From Rhodobacterales bacterium RIFCSPHIGHO2_02_FULL_62_130 (lineage in GTDB: Bacteria > Pseudomonadota > Alphaproteobacteria > Rhodobacterales > Rhodobacteraceae), in NCBI GenBank assembly GCA_001828855.1, contig MHZT01000013.1:171336-235335 (forward strand): a stretch of DNA of 64,000 nt, written 5' to 3'. The position numbers and the translations under genes are program-made. The notes under the pieces are model-generated. The model was not told the DNA's origin. It was given only the letters and a program-made list of their open reading frames with translations, and did no database searches. Of the stretch, positions 25,346 to 35,009 are shown in pieces (position 1 is the first letter of the stretch; every line of letters starts with the position of its first letter).

Positions 25346-27304
25346 ATGAGCCTCCCCCCCGGTTTCCTCGACGAACTCCGCACCCGTGTCTCGCTCTCCT
25401 CAGTGGTCGGGCGCAAAGTGACATGGGATCAGCGCAAGTCGAACATGGGCAAGGGCGACATGTGGGCGCCTTGCCCGTTCCATCAGGAAAAATCCGCATC
25501 TTTTCATGTGGATGACCGCAAGGGCTATTACTATTGCTTTGGCTGTCATGCCAAGGGCGACGCGGTGACCTTCGTCAAGGAAACGGAAAACCTCAGCTTC
25601 ATCGAGGCGGTCGAAGTGCTTGCGCGCGAAGCCGGAATGCCCATGCCCGCCCGCGATGCGCGTGCTGCCGAAAAGGCCGACCGGCGCACGCAGCTTGGTC
25701 AGGTGATGGAAGAGGCGGTGAAATGGTTCCGCATGAACCTGTCCACCTCGGCCGCGGCCCCCGCCCGCGCCTATTTGGCCAAACGCGGTCTGTCAGAAGA
25801 GGCGCAGGCGCGCTGGGAGATCGGCTTTGCCCCCGACAACTGGCACGGGCTGCAACTGGCGATGAAGCAAAAGGGCATCGCGGATGATCTTCTGGTCGAT
25901 GCGGGGCTTTGCGCGCGCTCGGACAAGGGCGGCGCGCCTTATGACCGCTTTCGCAACCGCATCATCTTTCCCATCCGCGACGGGCGGGGCAGGGCGATCA
26001 GCCTTGGCGGGCGGGCGATGGACCCGAATGACAATGCCAAATACCTGAACGGCCCCGAGACGGAACTGTTCGACAAGGGTCGGAATCTCTTCAACCACGC
26101 CCCCGCGCGCGAGGCTGCTGGCAAGGGCCAGCCCCTTATCGTGGCCGAAGGTTATATGGATGTGATCGCCCTGTCCGAGGCGGGGTTCAAGGCCGCCGTA
26201 GCGCCTCTTGGCACCGCTGTGACCGAGGACCAGTTGCGCCTGATGTGGCGGATTTCGGACGAGCCGGTCATCTCGCTTGACGGTGACACCGCCGGTATCC
26301 GTGCCGCGCTGCGGGTGATCGACCTTGCGCTGCCGCTGCTGGAGGCGGGCAAGGGCCTGCGCTTTGCCGTGTTGCCTGCGGGTCTGGACCCCGACGATCT
26401 GATCCGCGCCCAAGGGGCAGGGGCGATGCAAAAGGTGCTGGACGGCGCACAGCCTATGGTCAACCTGCTGTGGAACCGCGAAACCGAAGGCCGCGTCTTT
26501 GACAGCCCCGAACGCAAGGCGGCGCTGGACAAGACCCTGCGCGCGGCTTTGAAACGCATCGCAGACCCGTCGATCCGCGCGCATTACGGCGAAGATATCA
26601 AGCAGTTGCGCGCCACGCTGTTCGGCACAAGGCAGCCCGCCCGCACGCCTTTCATCCCCGGTCAGCGGCGCGGTGCCAAGGGGGTGCAACCCGAGCAGCC
26701 CCCCGTTGCGTCAACCAAAGGCTCGCTTCTGGCCGTGGGGGATGACCGTCTGGACGAGGTTCTGCGCGAGGCCGTGGTTCTGGCCGTGCTGATCACCCAC
26801 CCCCGCCTGATCCATCGGTTCGAGCCGGAACTGGAGCGGCTTGAGATGATTGGCGCGGGCCATCACGTCTTGCGCGATCTGCTGTTGACCCATGCCGACG
26901 CGCCGACGCCCCATGACCAAATCCTTGCCGCAGCGCCCGCAGCCCTTGAAGCTTTGTTCGCGCGCCCCCAGATCAGGATCGAACCGGCGGTGCGGAACCC
27001 CGAAGATGCGGATCGGGCCGAGTTCAGCGTTGCCGAAGCGTTAAGCAAGCTGCACGCCTCGCGGGGGGCGCAGCGAGAGATTCAAGAGGCGATGGAGGAT
27101 ATCGAAGGCTTGGTGGATGAGGGGCTGACATGGCGGCTGTCGCAGGCCAATGTGGCGCGCTTTACCGCGCAGGCCGGACCCAAAGGCAAGACCGCCGAGG
27201 CCGTGACAGCCCCGAACGGGGTGCAGATGGACAAGGATGAATTGCAAGGCGCGCGTGCGCTTTGGGACAGCATCCAGTATAGCCGCACGACTCGGAAAGA
27301 CTGA
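25346..27304 (+). CDS. dnaG: DNA primase
   Basis: A 652-residue primase that makes RNA primers at the replication fork. The CHC2 zinc finger has Cys43, His46, Cys64 and Cys67 (CPFH ... CFGC). The RNA polymerase core follows, then the TOPRIM domain with AEGYMDVIAL and ISLDGDTAG acidic motifs. The C-terminal helicase-interaction domain spans roughly residues 460-652. The order dnaG-rpoD is the widespread macromolecular synthesis arrangement, here without rpsU. Confidence 0.97.
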   Translation: MSLPPGFLDELRTRVSLSSVVGRKVTWDQRKSNMGKGDMWAPCPFHQEKSASFHVDDRKGYYYCFGCHAKGDAVTFVKETENLSFIEAVEVLAREAGMPMPARDARAAEKADRRTQLGQVMEEAVKWFRMNLSTSAAAPARAYLAKRGLSEEAQARWEIGFAPDNWHGLQLAMKQKGIADDLLVDAGLCARSDKGGAPYDRFRNRIIFPIRDGRGRAISLGGRAMDPNDNAKYLNGPETELFDKGRNLFNHAPAREAAGKGQPLIVAEGYMDVIALSEAGFKAAVAPLGTAVTEDQLRLMWRISDEPVISLDGDTAGIRAALRVIDLALPLLEAGKGLRFAVLPAGLDPDDLIRAQGAGAMQKVLDGAQPMVNLLWNRETEGRVFDSPERKAALDKTLRAALKRIADPSIRAHYGEDIKQLRATLFGTRQPARTPFIPGQRRGAKGVQPEQPPVASTKGSLLAVGDDRLDEVLREAVVLAVLITHPRLIHRFEPELERLEMIGAGHHVLRDLLLTHADAPTPHDQILAAAPAALEALFARPQIRIEPAVRNPEDADRAEFSVAEALSKLHASRGAQREIQEAMEDIEGLVDEGLTWRLSQANVARFTAQAGPKGKTAEAVTAPNGVQMDKDELQGARALWDSIQYSRTTRKD

Positions 27305-27332
27305 ACCGAACACAGGGGCGCAAGAATTTGAC

Positions 27333-27394
27333 TGATTCGGCTTTTCCCCGCCGTGATTCGCGTTATTGATTCGAACTGACTGCCCAATGATTCG
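27333..27394. promoter_or_regulatory. Cluster of four GATTC (GANTC) sites before rpoD
   Basis: The 7-mer TGATTCG occurs at 27333, 27354, 27367 and 27388, all in the same orientation, with start-to-start spacings of 21, 13 and 21 bp. The core GATTC is a GANTC site, the target of CcrM methylase in alphaproteobacteria. It fills most of the 111-bp dnaG-rpoD gap, ending 23 bp before the rpoD ATG. It could make rpoD transcription sensitive to methylation state or bind a phased activator. Confidence 0.55.
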
Positions 27395-27415
27395 CCCTGC
27401 CTGCAAGGAGACCCC

Positions 27416-29410
27416 ATGGCCCTGAAAGACACTGACGACGGCAAACCGGAAGGCGAAGAGGCCGATGTCTCGCTTGATATGAGCCAAGCCGCGGTCAAGA
27501 AGATGATCGCCGACGCGCGTGAGCGGGGCTATATCACCTATGACCAGCTGAATCATGTGATGCCGCCCGAACAGGTGTCTTCGGAACAGATCGAAGACGT
27601 CATGTCGATGCTGTCCGAAATGGGCATCAACGTGATCGAAGACGATGAGGCCGAAGAAGGCGCCGAACCCGTTGGTGGCGAATTGGTCGAAACCTCGTCC
27701 TCGCGCGATGTGGCCGTTGTCACCACCACCACCGAAACGCTGGACCGCACCGACGATCCGGTGCGGATGTATCTGCGCGAGATGGGCAGCGTCGAGTTGC
27801 TGTCGCGCGAAGGCGAAATCGCCATCGCCAAGCGGATCGAAGCGGGCCGCAACACGATGATTGCGGGCCTTTGCGAAAGCCCGCTGACCTTTCAGGCCAT
27901 CATCATCTGGCGCGACGAACTTCTGTCCGAAGACATTCTGCTGCGCGATGTGATCGACCTTGAAGCCACCTTCGGGCGGTCGCTGGATGGCGACGACGAA
28001 ATGGTCGGGCCGGAACTGGAAGGGGCCGATCTGGCCTCGGCCGCGCCGCGCCGCCCTGCGTCGTCCGAACCGGAACTGGATGCCGACGGCAATCCGCTGT
28101 CGCGCGCCGATGATGATGATGACGAAGACGATGGCTCGTCGATGTCGCTGGCTGCTATGGAAGCCGCGCTGAAGCCCAAGGTTCTGGAAACGCTGGACCT
28201 GATCGCGCGCGACTACGGCAAACTGTCGGAAATGCAGGATCTGCGGATGTCGGCCACGCTGTCGGAAAAGTCGCGCTTTTCCGCCAACGAAGAAGCCGCC
28301 TATCAGAAATTGCGGAGCGAAATCGTGGTGTTGGTGAACGAACTTCACCTGCACAACAACCGTATCGAAGCCCTGATCGATCAGCTTTACGGCATCAACC
28401 GCAAGATCATGGCGATCAATTCCGGCATGGTGAAACTGGCCGATGCCGCGCGGATCAACCGCCGCGAGTTCATCGACGAATACCAAGGCTACGAGCTGGA
28501 CCCGACATGGCTGGACCGTATGGCCGCCAAGGCGGGGCGTGGCTGGCAGGCTTTGCTGGAGAAATCCCGCGAAAAGGTCGAAGATCTGCGCGCCGAAATG
28601 GCGCAGGTCGGCACCTATATCGGAGTGGATATCTCGGAATTCCGCCGCATCGTGAATCAGGTGCAAAAGGGCGAGAAAGAGGCGCGTCAGGCCAAGAAGG
28701 AAATGGTCGAGGCCAACCTGCGTCTGGTGATCTCAATTGCCAAGAAATACACCAACCGCGGTCTGCAATTCCTTGATCTTATTCAGGAAGGCAACATCGG
28801 TCTGATGAAGGCCGTGGACAAGTTCGAATACCGTCGCGGCTACAAGTTCAGCACCTACGCGACGTGGTGGATCAGACAGGCCATTACGCGCAGCATCGCC
28901 GATCAGGCCCGCACCATCCGTATTCCGGTGCATATGATCGAAACGATCAACAAGCTGGTCCGCACGGGCCGCCAGATGCTGCACGAAATCGGCCGCGAAC
29001 CGACGCCCGAGGAACTGGCCGAAAAGCTGCAAATGCCGCTGGAAAAGGTTCGCAAGGTGATGAAGATCGCCAAGGAACCGATCTCGCTGGAGACGCCCAT
29101 CGGCGACGAAGAAGACAGCCAGCTTGGCGACTTCATCGAAGACAAGAACGCAATCCTGCCGCTGGACAGCGCCATTCAGGAAAACCTGAAGGAAACCACG
29201 ACCCGCGTTCTGGCCAGCCTGACCCCGCGTGAAGAACGGGTTTTGCGAATGCGGTTCGGCATCGGCATGAACACCGATCACACGTTGGAAGAGGTCGGCC
29301 AGCAGTTCAGCGTGACTCGCGAACGTATCCGCCAGATTGAGGCGAAGGCGTTGCGGAAGCTGAAACACCCCAGCCGCAGCCGCAAGCTGCGGAGCTTCTT
29401 GGATCAGTAA
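27416..29410 (+). CDS. rpoD: RNA polymerase primary sigma factor (sigma-70)
   Basis: A 664-residue housekeeping sigma factor. Region 1.1 is at the N-terminus; an acidic non-conserved insert (DDDDDEDDG and neighbours, about residues 222-245) separates regions 1.2 and 2. Region 2 reads [20 protein letters not shown] then [17 protein letters not shown], region 3 follows [10 protein letters not shown], and region 4.2 has [20 protein letters not shown]. An AAGGAG ribosome site precedes ATG 27416. It is followed at once by a strong terminator. Confidence 0.98.
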   Translation: MALKDTDDGKPEGEEADVSLDMSQAAVKKMIADARERGYITYDQLNHVMPPEQVSSEQIEDVMSMLSEMGINVIEDDEAEEGAEPVGGELVETSSSRDVAVVTTTTETLDRTDDPVRMYLREMGSVELLSREGEIAIAKRIEAGRNTMIAGLCESPLTFQAIIIWRDELLSEDILLRDVIDLEATFGRSLDGDDEMVGPELEGADLASAAPRRPASSEPELDADGNPLSRADDDDDEDDGSSMSLAAMEAALKPKVLETLDLIARDYGKLSEMQDLRMSATLSEKSRFSANEEAAYQKLRSEIVVLVNELHLHNNRIEALIDQLYGINRKIMAINSGMVKLADAARINRREFIDEYQGYELDPTWLDRMAAKAGRGWQALLEKSREKVEDLRAEMAQVGTYIGVDISEFRRIVNQVQKGEKEARQAKKEMVEANLRLVISIAKKYTNRGLQFLDLIQEGNIGLMKAVDKFEYRRGYKFSTYATWWIRQAITRSIADQARTIRIPVHMIETINKLVRTGRQMLHEIGREPTPEELAEKLQMPLEKVRKVMKIAKEPISLETPIGDEEDSQLGDFIEDKNAILPLDSAIQENLKETTTRVLASLTPREERVLRMRFGIGMNTDHTLEEVGQQFSVTRERIRQIEAKALRKLKHPSRSRKLRSFLDQ

Positions 29411-29436
29411 AAAAGCGCCCCGCGGGGCGCTTTTTT
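29409..29436 (+). terminator. Rho-independent terminator of rpoD
   Basis: A perfect palindromic stem AAGCGCCCCGCGGGGCGCTT begins just after the rpoD stop, preceded by A's and followed by TTTT. It is strong, and symmetric enough to work in both directions. Confidence 0.92.
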
Positions 29437-29513
29437 CATGCGGAACAGCGCCCGCGCGACTCGGACAGAAACATGTTATCCTGTGGCAGCTTTTGGCCAT
29501 AGGGGGGTGGGTC

Positions 29514-29816
29514 ATGTCGGCGATGAATGTGGTGCATATGCGGGTCAAACCGGGCATGGTGGAGGAATTCATCCGCCTGCACGAGGATTTCGATTTCAAG
29601 GCGCTGGCCGGCGGGCGCAATGTCTGGCTGGTCCGCTCGGGAGAGCGGGGTTTCATGGTGATAGCGGAATGGGACAGTCTTGACGCGCTGGCTGCGGCAA
29701 GATCGGCCATGGTGGCGAACCTTGACCGCCTGCGCCCCATCCTCGAGGATCTGGGCGGCGGTCGCGGCGTGACAGAGCCGTGGTCGGGCGAGGTGGCGCT
29801 GCACAAGGGGCACTGA
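29514..29816 (+). CDS. Small dimeric alpha+beta barrel (ABM-like) protein
   Basis: A 100-residue protein. MNVVHMRVKPGMVEEFIRLHED and GFMVIAEWDSLDALAAARSAM follow the antibiotic-biosynthesis-monooxygenase ferredoxin-like fold: an initial beta strand, a helix, a central strand ending in an acidic Trp-containing turn, and a helix. These proteins are small dimers, some being monooxygenases or haem-degrading. GGGGGGTGG precedes ATG 29514. A terminator-like hairpin follows. Function unknown. Confidence 0.7.
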   Translation: MSAMNVVHMRVKPGMVEEFIRLHEDFDFKALAGGRNVWLVRSGERGFMVIAEWDSLDALAAARSAMVANLDRLRPILEDLGGGRGVTEPWSGEVALHKGH

Positions 29817-29830
29817 CGCCCCGATGCCAA

Positions 29831-29860
29831 GCTGCGCTGGCGCAAGGCGCAGCCTTCTTT
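29831..29860 (+). terminator. Probable terminator after the ABM-like gene
   Basis: Stem GCTGCGC (29831-29837) / GCGCAGC (29847-29853) followed by CTTCTTT. A second perfect 11-bp inverted repeat (29864-29874 with 29885-29895) lies right beyond it, between this gene and the converging acyltransferase gene, and may end transcription from the other side. Confidence 0.6.
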
Positions 29861-29925
29861 TAGGCCCCGCCGCCTGAACAGGCTGGCGGCGGGGCAGAAG
29901 CCTGTGATCGACCACTGGATCAGGT

Positions 29926-31833
29926 TCAGAATCCCGCACCCTGCGCGACAAGGCGGGCCAGACGGGACGAATATTCGTGCGTTACGTGGTTGCGGTCGAA
30001 AATGACCAGTTGCCCGCCTGCGTCCACCGAGGGGCAGGCCAGATCGGTGCAAAAGAGATCCGCTGTCTGGATATAAAGGTCCACCACATCGGCGAGGGTG
30101 CGGGCCTGCTCAAGAGACGCGACATGGGCTGCCCTGTCGACCACCAAAGGCGCTAGCCGGCCATGCCTTGAATTCTGCAGGAGATAGTTCGAAACATCTT
30201 CGTCAAAGAGCGGTCCCTGTTCCAACAGGATCACGCGCACCCCTGCTGCGTGCAGGCGTGCAACCGCCTCTGACAGCTTTTCACGCACGGCGGCTAAGGA
30301 GGTTGGGCCGCCATCAATCGCGACGTTTTGCGCGGCGATTGCCGCAGAAAAATTGCCCGTGATCACCACATCGGTGACGCCTTCGATGGCTTCGATTCGC
30401 GTCAGGATCTCCCTATGGGTGTCGCTAAAGCAATTCTCGGCATGCATGTTCGTCATACCCAGAACCGGCGGGCAGCCATTGGCCACGAAAGCGACACCGC
30501 GAAGTCCGGCCTTCTTCGCGGTTTCGTCCATGCCGGACAGCAAGGCTCCGGCAAGGCTGTCCCCCCAGAGAACAAGCGTGCGGTCGGCGGCCAAAGCGCC
30601 AAATTCGCAGGATTGGAACCCAAGTGGACCGTCTTGGCCACAGTCCATGCGGACGTCACGACCCTCGACGTAGCGCAGCAACTCTTTGTCGGCATTCTCA
30701 AGCGCCCAGCGATAGGAGGGGATCGAGTCTGGCCGTGTCCCGACCTGAACCGAGATCAGAAGTGCCGACCCAATCGCAACGACCGTTGCCGCAGCGATGG
30801 ACCAAGACAGCATCCTGACGGGCAGAAGCCGCCGGAACGGGTGTTCGACGATGCGATAGCCGATTTCGGAAAGGACGAACGACAGCAGGACAAGCAGCCA
30901 GACGTAGTCTTCAAAGGCAAGGCTGCCGAACCTGTGCTGGAACAGCGCAAATACCGGCTGATGCCACAGATAGGTTCCATAAGATCGCAGCCCGATCCAG
31001 ATGAGAGGCTTCAGGCTTAGGCCCCGATGGACGAGGCTGCCGTTGCGCGTGAAAAGGATCACCATAACCGTGCCAAGCGTCGGTGGCAGAGCGCCAATTC
31101 CGGGAAAGCGTGTGCTTTCGTCATAGGTCAAGATCGCGAAGGCGATGAGGGCAAGTCCCGTTGCGGCCAAAGCCTCGCTTGCGGCCCGTCCAAAGCGGGG
31201 CTGTCCGGTTTTCCTGAGGTAGCAGGCAGCCAAGGCCCCGATCAGCAACTCCCAAGCGCGCGCGGGAAGAAGGAAAAATACGCCGCGCGGATCAACCTCC
31301 AGCGCTTGTTCTGCAAAGATCAGGCTGGCGATCAGAAGTGTCGCAAGGATTGCCACGGCCTGCCGCCGCCAGATCAGCATCATCAGGAGTGGGAAGAAGA
31401 TGTAATACTGCTCTTCGACGGCAAGGCTCCATGTGTGCAGCAAGGGCTGGAGGTCGGCCATCGTCTGGAAATATCCGGTGTTGCTCCAGAAGAAGAAGTT
31501 CGACGTAAAGGTGACAACGGCAAGGACGCTGGATGTGAAAGTCCCGAGATCGGGGGCCATCAGCCAGAACCAACTGAACGGCAGGCAGGTCAGGATCACC
31601 AGCAAAAGCGCGGGCAGGATGCGTCGCGCGCGCCTTTCGTAAAAGCGCCAGAGCGAGAATTCGCCCCGATCCAGTTCGTCTGCAATAAGGGTCGTGATCA
31701 GGTAGCCGCTGATCACGAAAAACACATCGACGCCGACATAACCGCCACCGGCAGCGGTAAACCCGGCGTGGTAAAGTATGATCGGCACAACGGCCAGCGC
31801 CCGCAGCCCGTCGATCTCAGACCTGTATTTCAC
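29926..31833 (-). CDS. Acyltransferase 3 family protein with C-terminal SGNH domain (OafA-like)
   Basis: A 635-residue membrane O-acyltransferase. The N-terminal part (about residues 1-350) has some ten TM helices and the family motifs EIDGLRALAVVPIILYHAGF and RFYERRARRILPALLLVI. The C-terminal half is a periplasmic SGNH hydrolase-like domain with LWGDSLAGALLSG (catalytic Ser block) and DRNHVTHEYS (Asp-x-x-His). Such fusions acetylate O-antigen or other surface sugars. It ends a leftward group with a phosphoethanolamine-transferase-like protein and a glycosyltransferase. Confidence 0.9.
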   Translation of the reverse strand: MKYRSEIDGLRALAVVPIILYHAGFTAAGGGYVGVDVFFVISGYLITTLIADELDRGEFSLWRFYERRARRILPALLLVILTCLPFSWFWLMAPDLGTFTSSVLAVVTFTSNFFFWSNTGYFQTMADLQPLLHTWSLAVEEQYYIFFPLLMMLIWRRQAVAILATLLIASLIFAEQALEVDPRGVFFLLPARAWELLIGALAACYLRKTGQPRFGRAASEALAATGLALIAFAILTYDESTRFPGIGALPPTLGTVMVILFTRNGSLVHRGLSLKPLIWIGLRSYGTYLWHQPVFALFQHRFGSLAFEDYVWLLVLLSFVLSEIGYRIVEHPFRRLLPVRMLSWSIAAATVVAIGSALLISVQVGTRPDSIPSYRWALENADKELLRYVEGRDVRMDCGQDGPLGFQSCEFGALAADRTLVLWGDSLAGALLSGMDETAKKAGLRGVAFVANGCPPVLGMTNMHAENCFSDTHREILTRIEAIEGVTDVVITGNFSAAIAAQNVAIDGGPTSLAAVREKLSEAVARLHAAGVRVILLEQGPLFDEDVSNYLLQNSRHGRLAPLVVDRAAHVASLEQARTLADVVDLYIQTADLFCTDLACPSVDAGGQLVIFDRNHVTHEYSSRLARLVAQGAGF

Positions 31834-32110
31834 TCGATGTCCCTATCCGCCGTATCGCATGCCGCAAGGCGATATTCCGGCTTCCCCGAGCTATCGAAGC
31901 TGCGGCCTCTTGCGTCCAAACATGCCACCCATCAAGCTGGTTGCGGCTTGCCCCTTGCTTTTATGTGCCGTTCTGCTGTGGATATGCGACCGTTGCAAGG
32001 GGGGCTGATGTCCAGCCTCTTGGTGCAGAGGGCTGTCAGCTATGGCGATCTTTTCAAAATGATCTTTGGCCACGGCACCGATGAGGACAAGGGTTTCAAT
32101 CCGCCTGCGT

Positions 32111-33913
32111 TCAAGCGCCATGACCATCACCGGAACCACGCCTTGCCTTGTCGATGAAAACGGCTGACACGGCCTTTTGGACGGCGGGAAATTTCAGCGC
32201 CTCTGCAAGAAGTCTGTCCTTTCGGTCGTCCTGCGCGGCAAAGGGATGCCCGTTTGCGTCTGTGCAAAGATGCGAAGTGTCCTGATAGTCGATGCAGATG
32301 CGGGCTTGGTCTTGTGCGATCATCACGGCAGAACGGGGCCATGACCGCCATTCGTTCGTGTTCATGGTGATGTGTATCCGATCCGCAGGGATCGGCTGAA
32401 ACAGGCTCTGACCATCAAAAGCCATTCCCGCAGGGGGATCAAGATCAAGTGCCGAGGCAACCGTCGGCGCAATATCCAGCAGCGACACCAGCCCGTCTGC
32501 ATTGCGTTCCAGAGTCCGGCGTTCCGCGACAGGCAGGTTTGCCGGAGGTTTCACCAGAAACATCGGATGTATCACGGAATCGGTCAGTTGGGTCAGCCTT
32601 GCAAGGTGGTTTTCACCATCAGTTCCGGTGATGCGGCTATCCTCGCCATGATCCCCGGCGCACAGGATGAGGGCGTTGTCATAGCGGCCACTGTCTGTCA
32701 GCGCGTCAAGGATCAGGCCGTGGCAGGTCTCGTTGATATAGGACGCCCTTTGCAACCGGTTCCCGATCCTGTCCGGCACGGCACAGGCACTGTTGCTCTG
32801 GAAGGGGATATGCAGGCCGTTCAGGTAAACCACCGCCAAAAGCGGGCAGGGCGCCACGCGGATCGTCTGGCAGAAGCGCTCTGCGATCAGATAGTCGTCA
32901 CAGCTTAGTTCGTTGATGATGGCAAAGCCGCCCTCTTTGGGCGTGAACACCTCGTCAATCGCGGCGCTGTCGAAGAACTGATCGAAATTTGCCCAGCCCA
33001 GCAGGCTTGATGTGTAGAACAGCGTTTGCATCCCCCGCGCTTTGGCAAGATCGAAAAGGGTGGGCATGGCATGCAGTGTCGCAAGATCCCGGAACGGGGC
33101 GCAGCCTGTCATAAGGCAGGGGATGCTGATGTCGGTGCAGGTGCTGGCGGTCAGGGCATTGGTCGGGGCGATCCAATCGGCTGAACGGCCACCAAGCGCG
33201 CAAATCTGCGCGCCCAGCGTCACCAACGCAGAAGCCGAGGATGGCACCTGCCGGCCTGCGGATTCGCTCAGGATGACAAGGATCGTGTCGACCGGCGGCG
33301 CTTGGGGAACCGCACGCGGCTGGGGGTGTTTGCGGATTGACTTGTGCAGCCGCCCGTTTGGCAGTCGGCGACCAAGTCTCAGGAAATACTGCTCGACCGT
33401 CGATGCGCTCAGGGACGATTTTCTGAAGGACAGGACGATCTGGATCAATCCCGCCAGACCAAGCGATGTCGCGGAGACGGTGATTAGACTTTGCAGATCG
33501 GTAAGCAACAGGCAGGCGGCGGCCAGCACGATGAAAGCCGAAAACTTCAGCCAAGGCATGTTCCCGCGCAGCAGCCTTAGGCCCGAACCAAGCCCGCCCT
33601 TGTCGCCCGCCTTGATTGGCAGATGCGGCAAAACCGAAAGCAGCGACACACCGAAGAACCGGTATACCGTCAGATTGAGGGACTCATAGGCCGCCCAACC
33701 GATCACGATTGCTGCAATCACGATCCCTGCCGCTGGTCCCGACAAAAGCTGGCCGCCGCCGTAGACCAATAAAAGCAGCACCGATTGCCGGACTGCGGCT
33801 GCGGCCAGAAACAACGGCACTTGTGCCAGAGTCATCCGCCACGCACCTGACCATAGCACCGCCACGCCAGCAGTGCCGGCAAGGAATGCAAGACTTGTGA
33901 GGATCAGATTCAA
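32111..33913 (-). CDS. Membrane sulfatase-fold transferase (phosphoethanolamine/phosphoglycerol transferase-like)
   Basis: A 600-residue protein with about five N-terminal TM helices (residues 1-175) and a periplasmic alkaline-phosphatase-superfamily domain. Metal and nucleophile motifs are ILVILSESAGR, NALTASTCTDIS (nucleophile Thr/Ser), YLNGLHIPF and CAGDHGEDS, resembling EptA/LtaS enzymes. It probably transfers a phospho-alcohol head group to a surface glycan or lipid A. Start lies 8 bp after the glycosyltransferase stop, so the two are cotranscribed. The donor and acceptor are unknown. Confidence 0.8.
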   Translation of the reverse strand: MNLILTSLAFLAGTAGVAVLWSGAWRMTLAQVPLFLAAAAVRQSVLLLLVYGGGQLLSGPAAGIVIAAIVIGWAAYESLNLTVYRFFGVSLLSVLPHLPIKAGDKGGLGSGLRLLRGNMPWLKFSAFIVLAAACLLLTDLQSLITVSATSLGLAGLIQIVLSFRKSSLSASTVEQYFLRLGRRLPNGRLHKSIRKHPQPRAVPQAPPVDTILVILSESAGRQVPSSASALVTLGAQICALGGRSADWIAPTNALTASTCTDISIPCLMTGCAPFRDLATLHAMPTLFDLAKARGMQTLFYTSSLLGWANFDQFFDSAAIDEVFTPKEGGFAIINELSCDDYLIAERFCQTIRVAPCPLLAVVYLNGLHIPFQSNSACAVPDRIGNRLQRASYINETCHGLILDALTDSGRYDNALILCAGDHGEDSRITGTDGENHLARLTQLTDSVIHPMFLVKPPANLPVAERRTLERNADGLVSLLDIAPTVASALDLDPPAGMAFDGQSLFQPIPADRIHITMNTNEWRSWPRSAVMIAQDQARICIDYQDTSHLCTDANGHPFAAQDDRKDRLLAEALKFPAVQKAVSAVFIDKARRGSGDGHGA

Positions 33914-33920
33914 AGGTTTG

Positions 33921-34940
33921 TCACCCTCTGGTCAAAAGAGCATTGCTAGGCTGCCTCAAGATGCCCAGAACCGTGGCAAAATGGCTGTCCCAAGTGGGCA
34001 AGGCGCCTCGCAGAATCTGGCCCGGATCGCGCAGCCATCCAACAGCCTTGCGGACCGCCTGCGCCCAAGGTTCGGGGTCCGTGACTTTGACATAGGTTGG
34101 TAGATCCCGCAGAAATTCACGGCAAACCGGAAGATCATTGGCAATGATCGGACAGCCCAACAGGGCAGCCTCCAGCGCCGGCAGGCCAAACCCCTCGGTA
34201 AACGACGGCAAAAGCAGGGCCGCTGACCGGCAAAGCGTCGCTGCCACGGCACTGTCAGGCAGATCGGCGATCTCGTGGATGTGGACGCCGCGCAACGGGC
34301 CGCTGTCCAATCCTCTGAAGATCGCTTCGTTGCGCCATCCCCTTCGGCCAAGGATCAGCAATTGCGGCATCGGACGGTCGTCACCTGCCGCGGTCTCGGC
34401 TGCAAAACGCTCCCACAGGTCCAGCAAAAGCGCGTGGTTCTTGCGCGCCCCGATAGTGCCAAGGATCACAAAGCTCGGCCTGTCAAAATTGATTTCGGGC
34501 GGAAGCGAGGAAAAATCGCCATCCGGTCTTTTTGCCCCAAGATGGGCCACAAGACCGGACGGCACGCGCCCTACGCGGCCTAAGTGATATTCCGCCCTGA
34601 GCATGATTCCATGCAGGCCTTTCGCATAGGCCACGACACCACGCCGGTCCGGCAAAGCGATGCTGCGGTGATAATTGACCAGCCCGTAAAGCGGACGGCC
34701 CGAGGCAATCAGCACATCCAGATAGGCAAGGCCCACGCGGTTGATACCTGTCACAGGGCCGACACCCACCCCGAAGTGCAGTTCCGCAAGGTCGAAAAGA
34801 TAGGATGAGGTTGCCAAGTCGAGGTCCGTCGTTTCCGGTTGGGCTGCCTGCGGTTCTGCACAACTGCCATGCTCTTTGTGCCGAAACTCCCGAGTAGCGC
34901 CACAGGAAACTGCTGCCGGGTTGTTAAGGATAGCCGCCAT
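33921..34940 (-). CDS. Glycosyltransferase family 4-like protein
   Basis: A 339-residue GT-B glycosyltransferase. VILGTIGARKNHALLLDLWE and LLPSFTEGFGLPALEAALLG (the E-x7-E nucleotide-sugar binding motif) lie in the C-terminal Rossmann domain. The N-terminal GVGVGPVTGINRVGLAYLDVL is the usual acceptor-side glycine-rich loop. The first 40 residues show no similarity and may be an extension. It adds a sugar to a surface polysaccharide, judged by its two neighbours. Confidence 0.85.
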   Translation of the reverse strand: MAAILNNPAAVSCGATREFRHKEHGSCAEPQAAQPETTDLDLATSSYLFDLAELHFGVGVGPVTGINRVGLAYLDVLIASGRPLYGLVNYHRSIALPDRRGVVAYAKGLHGIMLRAEYHLGRVGRVPSGLVAHLGAKRPDGDFSSLPPEINFDRPSFVILGTIGARKNHALLLDLWERFAAETAAGDDRPMPQLLILGRRGWRNEAIFRGLDSGPLRGVHIHEIADLPDSAVAATLCRSAALLLPSFTEGFGLPALEAALLGCPIIANDLPVCREFLRDLPTYVKVTDPEPWAQAVRKAVGWLRDPGQILRGALPTWDSHFATVLGILRQPSNALLTRG

Positions 34941-35009
34941 TCGCCGCGAAGGTGGGTCATGTCCGCTTTTTCCGATGCTGCAGTATCAGGTCTGCGGCAG
35001 CAACACCTG

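Noticed and set aside
29864..29895. Second strong terminator between the ABM-like and acyltransferase genes
   Set aside because: The 11-bp inverted repeat is perfect but has no T-run on either strand, so it was noted under the neighbouring terminator instead of being called separately.
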